64,000 nt of DNA. Source: CAJQQK01 sp049116495. Lineage in GTDB: Bacteria > Pseudomonadota > Alphaproteobacteria > Rhizobiales > Hyphomicrobiaceae. This document shows positions 25,853 through 32,765 of the stretch, in pieces (the stretch's first letter is position 1; every line of letters starts with the position of its first letter). The position numbers were made by a program, and so were the translations under genes. Below the pieces are notes generated by a model. That model ran no database searches, had not been told where the DNA came from, and saw only the letters and a list, made by a program, of their open reading frames with translations. The DNA is taken from NCBI GenBank assembly GCA_049116495.1, contig JAGDYV010000036.1, positions 1 through 64,000 on the forward strand, in the 5' to 3' direction.

Positions 25853-26611
25853 ATGTCCCCACCGATCAAGGTTTTCTGGCAGCCCCATTGAACGAGCTGT
25901 CTCAGGGTCAAAGAGTACCTGTCGGTCCGTGAGATCGATTTCGAATCCGTCAACGTGCTTGCAGATCCTGCCGGCATGGAAGAACTGCAGCGATTGGGCG
26001 CCCGTACGATCCCGGTCGTTTCCCAAGGCGACAAGTTCGTATTTGCGCAAGTCATCAAGGATGTCGTCGAATTCCTTGGCCTGAAGGATGATACGGCACC
26101 GACGCTGTCGCCAGATCAGCTGAAGCAGCGTTACGATCACGTTTTGGAAACCGCTATCCGTCTTGTCGAAGCAATGCCGGATGAGCATCTTGAGAAGGAA
26201 CTGCCGGATCGGCCACGATCGTGGCGCGTGCTTTTGCACCATGTCTTCCAGATCCCGACGGCATTTCTCGATATGGAAGCAACCGGCGAGACCTTGACCT
26301 ACGAAAACATGGTCGGGCCGCCGCCGGATGACATGACGACGAGCGCTGCAATCGCTGCGTTCGGCAACGATGTCCGGGAACGGTTCAATGCCTGGGCGAA
26401 AAACTCTGACGGCGAGGATTTTGACGGCCAGGTGCCAACCTATTTCGGCGGCACGACCCGCCATGAAATGTTAGAACGGACCGTCTGGCATTCAACGCAG
26501 CATGTTCGACAGGTCGCAGCCTTGCTGGAGCAGGTCGGCATTGAGCCTGACCGGCCGTTGACCGCGGCGGATATCGAGGGCCTACCGTTGACCGAAAAGG
26601 TCTGGGGCTAG
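25853..26611 (+). CDS. Glutaredoxin-DinB fusion with in-frame UGA at the redox Cys (selenoprotein candidate)
   Basis: 252 codons. An ideal AAGGAG site (25840-25845) precedes ATG 25853. Residues 1-70 are glutaredoxin/thioredoxin-fold: KVFWQPH, then UGA (25889-25891) at codon 13, then TSCLRVKEYL, so the redox motif reads U-T-S-C where relatives have C-x-x-C. The cis-proline motif TIPVV is at residues 52-56. Residues 85-250 are a DinB-like four-helix domain with likely metal histidines near 129/130 and WHSTQH (213, 217). The frame is otherwise open to TAG 26611. A start after the UGA (GTG 25955) would remove the redox site and the first strand. Read as a selenocysteine codon this is a complete protein; the alternatives are a nonsense mutation or a sequence error. 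Confidence 0.7.
25899..25935 (+). promoter_or_regulatory. Possible SECIS-like hairpin after the UGA
   Basis: Bases 25899-25909 can pair with 25924-25935 with one bulged G and three G-U pairs, leaving a 14-base loop that starts 18 bases after the UGA. Bacterial SECIS elements sit just downstream of the codon in this range. The apical loop does not begin with the conserved G, so support is weak and the pairing could be chance within coding sequence. Confidence 0.3.
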
Positions 26612-26950
26612 GCCTTTCGCCAACCAGCGAAAGTGCTCTACCATCCGTCTGGGATGGATGGCGGACTGTTCGTCAAGAAAGTTCCAGCGCTGCGGGCGCT
26701 GGTTGCCGGGGAACCGTTGGCTGAAATCGACTCGAAAATAACACCAGAGCCCGAGGATCTGGTTATCGTCAAAAATTACCCAAGTTGTTTTTTTGGCACC
26801 ACGCTCCAATCGACATTGATGGGCCTTGGTATCGATACGCTGATCCTGATTGGCTGCTCGACCAGCGGTTGCGTTCACGCGGCAGCGATTATCGATCTTT
26901 GATTGATCGTCGATTGCTTCCGACAACATTTCCGCTATGACGTCTCTTGG
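26612..26950 (+). pseudogene. Remnant of isochorismatase-family hydrolase
   Basis: Frame 2 reads GGLFVKKVPALRAL, then EPEDLVIVKNYPSCFFGTTL and IGCSTSGCVHAAA, which is the middle and active-site cysteine region of N-carbamoylsarcosine amidase-type hydrolases. The first ~80 residues of the family are missing, a stop occurs at 26900-26902, and after it the same frame resumes with VDCFRQHFRYDV before losing similarity. It begins right after the stop of the previous gene and has no start region. I read it as a decayed gene. Confidence 0.75.
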
Positions 26951-26965
26951 TGCTGGGCAAGGGTT

Positions 26966-27685
26966 TCAATACCGAAACTGTTTTGGGTTGCGCAGCATGT
27001 AAGCCGGTCCATGCGGATTGTTAAGTGCCGCGTTCTCACCGTAGATGCGCTCTTTCTGGGCCTGATAAACCTCGCGGTTCGAACCGAAGGGGGCAAGCTG
27101 AGCCGCTCGTTCGATCGCGCTTGGCAATAGTGTGTCCCGGCTTGCGGTCTGCTGCACAATGCCAGCGGCCAACGCGTCAGGTCCTGTCCATCGGCGGGCC
27201 AATTGCACCGTTTCGAAATACGCGTTCATCGGGATTTTGTGGCGGAATAGCGTCAGCTCGGGTTCAGGGATCAGCATGCCAAGTTGCATCTCATTTGCAC
27301 AAACATACCCGCGATCTTCCCGCATGATACGAACATCATGGCATAACGCTGCCATGAACCCCGCGCCGAAAGCATGGCCGTTGATCGCGCTTACCGTCGG
27401 GATCGGGAACGTAATGAGTCGTGCCATCAACCCCATGAACTCGGCAGTGAAAACACTTGGATCGCCGCCTGCGTCGTCGCCCGCCGAACGCCGCCACTCT
27501 AGGTTCAGACCGTTGGAATAGAACTTCTCGGTTCCCCCGGTTGTCACCAACGCCGCTGGGCCTTCGGAGGCTTCAACGGTGTCGAGTGCAGCGGCAAACG
27601 CGCGCGCGAACGTGGTTGTCCAGCGGTTTTCACCATCGTTCATCGTTAACACAAAGACGTCCCCGTCTCGGGTCAGATCAATCAT
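26966..27685 (-). CDS. Enoyl-CoA hydratase/isomerase family protein
   Basis: 239 residues, slightly short for the crotonase family. The oxyanion-hole segments are readable: FYSNGLNLEW (first) and AINGHAFGAGFMAALCHDVRIM (second). The sequence around EMQLGMLIPEPELTLFRHKI resembles plant/bacterial delta-3,2-enoyl-CoA isomerase-like proteins. Start at ATG 27685 with GAAGG upstream. The C-terminus faces the isochorismatase remnant; the gene is isolated on the minus strand. Confidence 0.85.
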   Translation of the reverse strand: MIDLTRDGDVFVLTMNDGENRWTTTFARAFAAALDTVEASEGPAALVTTGGTEKFYSNGLNLEWRRSAGDDAGGDPSVFTAEFMGLMARLITFPIPTVSAINGHAFGAGFMAALCHDVRIMREDRGYVCANEMQLGMLIPEPELTLFRHKIPMNAYFETVQLARRWTGPDALAAGIVQQTASRDTLLPSAIERAAQLAPFGSNREVYQAQKERIYGENAALNNPHGPAYMLRNPKQFRY

Positions 27686-28026
27686 GCCTTCATTCCTGTA
27701 CAATCTTCTTCCATCAGCTATCCGATCTTCGCTGAGATAGCGCTCCGCTTCAATTCCAGACTTTGCAACACCAAGTGTGCCGAAAGGCTCCGCTTAAATC
27801 CTGGATGCACCCAGATACGTCGATTTCGAAATCGGCATGACCTCTGCTCGGCTTGCCGGTCACTTGGCGCCGTTAGTGAGTATATGCTGCCATACCGGTA
27901 TGCCAGTTTCTGTGACTTTTCAACGCGACGGTGCCTACGAAAACTTCTCACATTAATTGTCGAAATGTTTCCGATTAAGCCCGTGCGCGCCAGATCCGGA
28001 TACTGACGCCAACGCGTTGGAATTAG
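27686..28026. other. Intergenic region upstream of the enoyl-CoA hydratase gene
   Basis: About 340 bases. The only ordered element is the 12-bp palindrome at 27891-27902. Frames are short and unlike known proteins. With the aminotransferase remnant to the right, this looks like a decaying stretch. Confidence 0.4.
27891..27902. promoter_or_regulatory. 12-bp perfect palindrome CATACCGGTATG
   Basis: Self-complementary sequence about 206 bases upstream of the enoyl-CoA hydratase start. Its form would suit a dimeric repressor, but the distance from the gene and lack of a second copy make this uncertain. Confidence 0.25.
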
Positions 28027-28200
28027 AGAGCCGGTATCGTTGCGATCGCTGTCAATGGTGAAGCTGACGAAATTGAAGCCGAACTAAAGACTCAAGGTGT
28101 GCGTATTGCCGCAAAGGACGAGCACCTCCGGGCTGGTGTACATTGTTGCAATAACCATGAGGACATCGACCGGCTCATCGCGGGATTGGCTGCCGCGTAG
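28027..28200 (+). pseudogene. C-terminal remnant of a class V aminotransferase
   Basis: Frame 1 reads RAGIVAIAVNGEADEI, then LKTQGVRIAAKDEHLRAGVH and NNHEDIDRLIAGLAA before TAG 28198. This is the C-terminal small domain of class V PLP enzymes (cysteine desulfurase/isopenicillin-epimerase-like). An in-frame stop at 28024-28026 precedes it and no start codon is available, so about four fifths of the gene is missing. Confidence 0.75.
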
Positions 28201-28299
28201 ACCGACTGTGTGTGGCGGTGCAGGCCGCCGTCCAGCTATCGTTCGGCATCAGTGTCGTTCTTACTATTGCTTAAAGCTGTGATGCCGTGTGGCCGCCAT

Positions 28300-28797
28300 T
28301 CAGGGATTGCGGGGACTCGTTGCGCGCAACTCCTTTGCCACCGACCGCACTGCTTTGATGATGTTATGGTATCCAGTGCAGCGGCATAGATTGGAGGCCA
28401 AGACCTCAATCAACTCTGCTTCGGCAATGTCAGGGTCCTTTTCATAAACGCCAATAATCAGCATCAGGAAACCCGGTGTGCAGAAGCCGCATTGCAGCGC
28501 ATGGTTGTCAATGAATGCCTGTTGTAGTGGGCGCAACTCGTCGCCGTTGGTTAGGGATTCTACTGTTCGAATTTCGCTGTCAGCGGCTTGATGGGCGAAT
28601 ATCAAACAGGATCGGACGGGCTGGCCGTCAACGATTACGGTGCAAGCGCCACAAACACCATGCTCGCAGCCGACGTGCGTGCCCGTCAGACCGCAGTCTT
28701 CGCGCAGCGTATCGACCAGCGTCTTGCGGTGCTCAACGTCAACCCGGTGAACCTTGCCATTAACGGTCAGCTCAAGCGCTTGCATGTTCGTGGACAT
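28300..28797 (-). CDS. Molybdenum hydroxylase small subunit, [2Fe-2S] (CoxS-type)
   Basis: 165 residues. N-terminal plant-type ferredoxin motif GCEHGVCGACTV and C-terminal helical motif QCGFCTPGF ... NLCRCTGYHNI provide the ligands of two [2Fe-2S] clusters, as in CO dehydrogenase small subunit and xanthine dehydrogenase-type enzymes. It carries electrons from the Mo centre to FAD. Last gene of the operon, 10 bp after the FAD subunit gene. Confidence 0.93.
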   Translation of the reverse strand: MSTNMQALELTVNGKVHRVDVEHRKTLVDTLREDCGLTGTHVGCEHGVCGACTVIVDGQPVRSCLIFAHQAADSEIRTVESLTNGDELRPLQQAFIDNHALQCGFCTPGFLMLIIGVYEKDPDIAEAELIEVLASNLCRCTGYHNIIKAVRSVAKELRATSPRNP

Positions 28798-28807
28798 CTC
28801 GGTTGCC

Positions 28808-29680
28808 TTAACTCGTTGCTGTTGTGCGGCTTGCCTCTAGCGCACGCTGCACCACGACGCCGGACAGATCCCTCCTGTAGCTGCGTGGCGTACTTGGATC
28901 ATCCATCGCGTTCACGCTGCCAACTGTAGCGGCGGCTGCGGCTGCGAACGCCTCGTCGGATACCGCCCGGCCCTCAAGCGCCTGCTCGGCTGCCGTGATC
29001 CGCCGAGGCTTCATTTCGATACTGCCAATGCCGATGCGTACGTTGCGCATAACGTTTCCGTCCAGTTCATAGACGGTCAATGCCATGCCCAACGCGAAAT
29101 CACCTGCGCGGCGGCTGAATTCGTAGAAACCGTAATGCGCATCTTTTGGCAGCAGTGGGAGGTGGGTTTCGACCAAGATCTCATCCGGCGCCCGTGTCGT
29201 CGAAAGGGCACTTTCGATGTAGTCATCAAATGCGACCGTGCGCTCGCCGCGGGTGCTCATCAAGCGAACGCGTGCGTCGAGCGTTGCGGCGACCATGCAC
29301 CATTCCGATGCCGGATCTGCGTGCGCAATGCTGCCGCAAAACGTTCCGCGCAGGCGGATAGGATAGTGCGCGATGTAGCGGACGACCTGTGCCAGCAACT
29401 CGCCGAGCTGGCCTGCCTTTTCGACGGGCCGGTGGAAGTGGGCATGGCGAACCGTCGCGCCGACCAGAAGATGATCATCGCTGGCTGTCAGGCTGTCCAG
29501 TTCGTTGATGTTGTTGATATCCACGAGGTGCGGCGGATAGGCCAAGCGCAACGCCATCATCGGTGTCAGGCTTTGTCCTCCGGCAAGGATGAGACCGCCT
29601 TCATCTCCAAATTCGGAGAGGAGACGGACAGCCTCTTCGAGGGTTGCCGGTCGGTGGAGCGTAAAGGAAGCTGCTTTCAT
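28808..29680 (-). CDS. Molybdenum hydroxylase FAD-binding subunit (CoxM-type)
   Basis: 290 residues. FAD-binding motifs LILAGGQSLTPMMALRLAYP and YPIRLRGTFCGSIAHADPASE are characteristic of the medium subunit of this enzyme class. It overlaps the class II aldolase gene by 4 bp (ATGA). It passes electrons from the iron-sulfur subunit to an acceptor. Confidence 0.93.
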   Translation of the reverse strand: MKAASFTLHRPATLEEAVRLLSEFGDEGGLILAGGQSLTPMMALRLAYPPHLVDINNINELDSLTASDDHLLVGATVRHAHFHRPVEKAGQLGELLAQVVRYIAHYPIRLRGTFCGSIAHADPASEWCMVAATLDARVRLMSTRGERTVAFDDYIESALSTTRAPDEILVETHLPLLPKDAHYGFYEFSRRAGDFALGMALTVYELDGNVMRNVRIGIGSIEMKPRRITAAEQALEGRAVSDEAFAAAAAATVGSVNAMDDPSTPRSYRRDLSGVVVQRALEASRTTATS

Positions 29681-30417
29681 GCGCTGGTTCCTTTGTCCTC
29701 TTCGGGGAATGCGGCGAGTTCCTGTGTCCAGAAATCCCAGCCGCGACTAAGAGCTGTGTCAGCAGGCACTTGGGCCTTCTCGATCTCGCCATCAGATAGG
29801 GGCTTCACCGGCCCGAGAGCAGCCGCTGACAAATGAGCGTCGGCGTCGCGGCAGGCATATATCGATTTGAAAACGACATCTTTGATGTTTCGCCCGGCAA
29901 TAGTTGCCCCATGACCGCGCATCAGGACCAGCGATCTGTCGCCAAGAGCCCGCGCAAGTGAAGCTGCCTGATCCGGAGTATCGACCAACATCCGGGTTGG
30001 CCCGAATTCGTCGGCACTGTCCCAAACGGGAGTTTCCTTGCCAAGGAAAGCCCCGGTCTGGCTGACTGCCGTCAGTGGGATCGGGGCAAGACAGAAAGGC
30101 AGCAACGCCGGGGCGTGATGATGGCAGACCGAGTGGACGTCCGAACGCAATGCATAGATTTCTGAATGAATGTAGCGCTCCGAAAATAGTGGTTCTTGGG
30201 TTGGTGCAACAGGCTCGCCGTCGAGGCCGAAGGAGATGAAAGCCGAGGGCACGACGCGGTTCGGTGGCAGAGCGCGTGCCAGCCAAAACCGATCTGATTG
30301 GTCAGGATCGCGGATGCTGACATGGCCGAATGTGTCAAGGACGCCTTGATGCACCAAGAGACGATGTGCCGTCGCGAGATCGTTGAGCTGCGCCGAGCGC
30401 GTTTGCTTGTTGATCAT
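29677..30417 (-). CDS. Class II aldolase/adducin family protein
   Basis: 246 residues starting at ATG 30417, overlapping the preceding Mo-subunit gene by 4 bp. Zinc-ligand motifs HSEIYALRSDVHSVCHHHAP and LMRGHGATIAGRNI are readable. Members are fuculose-phosphate aldolases, ribulose-phosphate epimerases or decarboxylases. Being embedded in the Mo-hydroxylase operon suggests that it handles the hydroxylated product, or a hydroxy-acid in the same route, but the substrate cannot be read from the sequence. Confidence 0.88.
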   Translation of the reverse strand: MINKQTRSAQLNDLATAHRLLVHQGVLDTFGHVSIRDPDQSDRFWLARALPPNRVVPSAFISFGLDGEPVAPTQEPLFSERYIHSEIYALRSDVHSVCHHHAPALLPFCLAPIPLTAVSQTGAFLGKETPVWDSADEFGPTRMLVDTPDQAASLARALGDRSLVLMRGHGATIAGRNIKDVVFKSIYACRDADAHLSAAALGPVKPLSDGEIEKAQVPADTALSRGWDFWTQELAAFPEEDKGTSA

Positions 30418-32765
30418 CGCAGATCCTCCCGACATGATGCCTGCGCAATCAGTGCGCGCAGCGCAGGCGGGAAGATCGGCATCTTGGCAATATGGACGTC
30501 CCACTCCGACAGCGCATCATCGATGGCGGATGCGATCGCCGGCAAGACGGGAATAACGCCCGACTCACCCACTCCCTTGACACCGAGCTGATTGAGCGGG
30601 CTTGGCGACTCTGTATGCAAAATATCGACGGGTGGCATTTCTGCTGCGGTTAACAGAAGATAGTCCGCCAAGGTTGTCGTCAGCGGTTGGCCTTCCGCGT
30701 CATAGTACATTTGTTCGAACAGCGCGTTGCCAAGGCCGTGCGCTATGCCACCGACGATCTGGCCGTCCACCAGAACTGGGTTGACCATGCGACCACAGTC
30801 ATGCGCAAGCGTAATCGATAACACGACGACGGCACCGGTTGCCGGATCGACCTCGACTTCGGCAATGGCGGTGCCGTTCGAGTATGCCATGTCGTCAATG
30901 ATGACTTGTTCGGTTGCGGCGATGCCGGGCGCGTCCAATCCGGGAAGGGAAAAGCCGGGCAACCCGGTGGCGCTTCGCGCCAAGGTGGCGAACGTAACGT
31001 GCCGATCGTTGGCGCCCCTCCGCGCGACGCAACCTGGAAGCAACTCCAGATCTGCAGCGGCCAATTGCAGCGTATGACTTGCAACACGCAACAGCTGATC
31101 ACGCACCTGCAATGAAGCAGCGTGGGCCGATGCGCCGGCGACAACTGTCTGGCGTGAATTGAAACCGCCAAAGCCGAGCGGGCTTTCCGTGTCTCCGGTG
31201 CGAACCGAAATGAGTGAAAGGTCACCACCCAGTTGTTCGGCGACAATCTGGGCCAGCATCGTTTCCGTGCCCTGGCCCATTGCCGTTGCGCCTGTCGTCA
31301 CCAGGATGCGCCCGTTGCGGCTGACTTCGACGCGCACACCTTCATAGGGACCACGGCCGGTCGCCTCGACATAGTTGGCGATGCCGATGCCGCGGCGAAG
31401 GCCCGCTGCCTGGCTCTGGCAACGCCGAGTGGCAAACTCCGTCCAGTCGGCGCGATGAAGGGCAGCAGCCATGGTCGCTGGGTAGTCGCCACTGTCGAGC
31501 ACGATGTTGGTGCCGCCACGAAGCTTGAGCGGTTTTTGGCAGGGCATTTGATCCGCCCTCACGAGATTGCGCCGGCGGATCTCGGTCCGATCAAGTCGCA
31601 AGGCCCGGGCGCCCTTGTCCAGAAGTCGCTCCATGACAAACGCGCCCTGCGGCTGGCCCGCGCCACGAATGGGAGAAGTTGGCACCTTGTTGGTAAGGGC
31701 AACTTTGATATCGAGTTCATAGGCACCAACGTTGTAGGGCAGCGGCACGGTGACACCAGCGCCATAGGGAATGTTGAGGCCGCGCGCCGTATAGGCGCCA
31801 TGATCGTGCACCATCGATCCGCGAATGCCGAGGATCCGACCGTCGGAGGCCAGGGCCATCGACATGTCCCAGACTTGATCGCGCTCCTGCGTTGAGGCAA
31901 CAAAATGCTCGCGGCGATCCTCGATCCATTTGACAGGCCGGCCCGTCAGCAGGGCAGCAAGGGCGACCGCTATCTCCTCAGGGTAAGTGATGAGCTTCGG
32001 GCCAAATCCTCCGCCGAGGTCGGGCGGGCGCACGCTGATCTGATCTTCATCTCGCCCCAACAAGTCGCAAAGAAGTTTCTTCAGTGCTTGCGGTGTTTGC
32101 GTCGAACTAAAGACACTGAGCTTGCCGTCGATTGGATTGGTGATCGCCAGCACTCCGCGTCCTTCGAGCGAGTGAGCAACGCCGCGATGGATCTCGTAAA
32201 CGTCGCTGACGATGCGCGCGGCGCTGGCGAACGCCTCAGCGACATCGCCGAAGTTGAACCCGAAAGTCGCCAAGCGATTGTGAGGCTCGCTAAGGTGAAC
32301 GGTCGGCGAGCCATCCGCGAGCGCTGCCTGGCAGTCGGTGACAACCGGCAGCGGTGAAAAGTCGATGTCGACGGCCTCGGCAGCGTCTTCCGCCTGGGCG
32401 CGTGTGTCGGCGATAACCATGGCAATGGCCTCGCCGACATGGACCACCTCTCCGTCGGCGAGTACTGGTCGATCGACAAGCAGTTCGATGGCGGCGCTGG
32501 GCAAACCTACCGACAGACGCGTACTGGTGAGCGAAGGTGCCAGGTCTGATAGCGTAAAGACGGCATGCACGCCCGGCATCTTCTGTGCCGTCGCCGTTTC
32601 GATGTGTGTGAAGGCGGCATGCGCATAGGGGCTTCGCACGAAAGCGACAGCCGCGCAGCCGTCGGGATGAATGTCATCGACGAAGCGACCGTTTCCTGTA
32701 ACGAGGGCGCGGTCCTCGATCCGGGGGACTGATCGGCCAATCATGCCTTCTGTCGTCTCAGCCAT
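30414..32765 (-). CDS. Molybdenum hydroxylase large subunit, second copy
   Basis: 783 residues. N-terminal RSVPRIEDRALVTGNGRFVDD, the middle RPPDLGGGFGPK and the C-terminal GVKGVGESGVIPVLPA, which includes the catalytic Glu of the family, are intact. It binds the Mo-molybdopterin cytosine dinucleotide cofactor and hydroxylates an aldehyde, N-heterocycle or similar carbon. It overlaps the first large-subunit gene by 8 bp. It is a diverged paralogue of the protein encoded just upstream. Confidence 0.93.
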   Translation of the reverse strand: MAETTEGMIGRSVPRIEDRALVTGNGRFVDDIHPDGCAAVAFVRSPYAHAAFTHIETATAQKMPGVHAVFTLSDLAPSLTSTRLSVGLPSAAIELLVDRPVLADGEVVHVGEAIAMVIADTRAQAEDAAEAVDIDFSPLPVVTDCQAALADGSPTVHLSEPHNRLATFGFNFGDVAEAFASAARIVSDVYEIHRGVAHSLEGRGVLAITNPIDGKLSVFSSTQTPQALKKLLCDLLGRDEDQISVRPPDLGGGFGPKLITYPEEIAVALAALLTGRPVKWIEDRREHFVASTQERDQVWDMSMALASDGRILGIRGSMVHDHGAYTARGLNIPYGAGVTVPLPYNVGAYELDIKVALTNKVPTSPIRGAGQPQGAFVMERLLDKGARALRLDRTEIRRRNLVRADQMPCQKPLKLRGGTNIVLDSGDYPATMAAALHRADWTEFATRRCQSQAAGLRRGIGIANYVEATGRGPYEGVRVEVSRNGRILVTTGATAMGQGTETMLAQIVAEQLGGDLSLISVRTGDTESPLGFGGFNSRQTVVAGASAHAASLQVRDQLLRVASHTLQLAAADLELLPGCVARRGANDRHVTFATLARSATGLPGFSLPGLDAPGIAATEQVIIDDMAYSNGTAIAEVEVDPATGAVVVLSITLAHDCGRMVNPVLVDGQIVGGIAHGLGNALFEQMYYDAEGQPLTTTLADYLLLTAAEMPPVDILHTESPSPLNQLGVKGVGESGVIPVLPAIASAIDDALSEWDVHIAKMPIFPPALRALIAQASCREDLR

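Noticed and set aside
25955..26611. Short DinB protein starting at GTG 25955
   Set aside because: This start would remove the first strand and the redox motif, and it has no Shine-Dalgarno site, whereas AAGGAG stands before ATG 25853.
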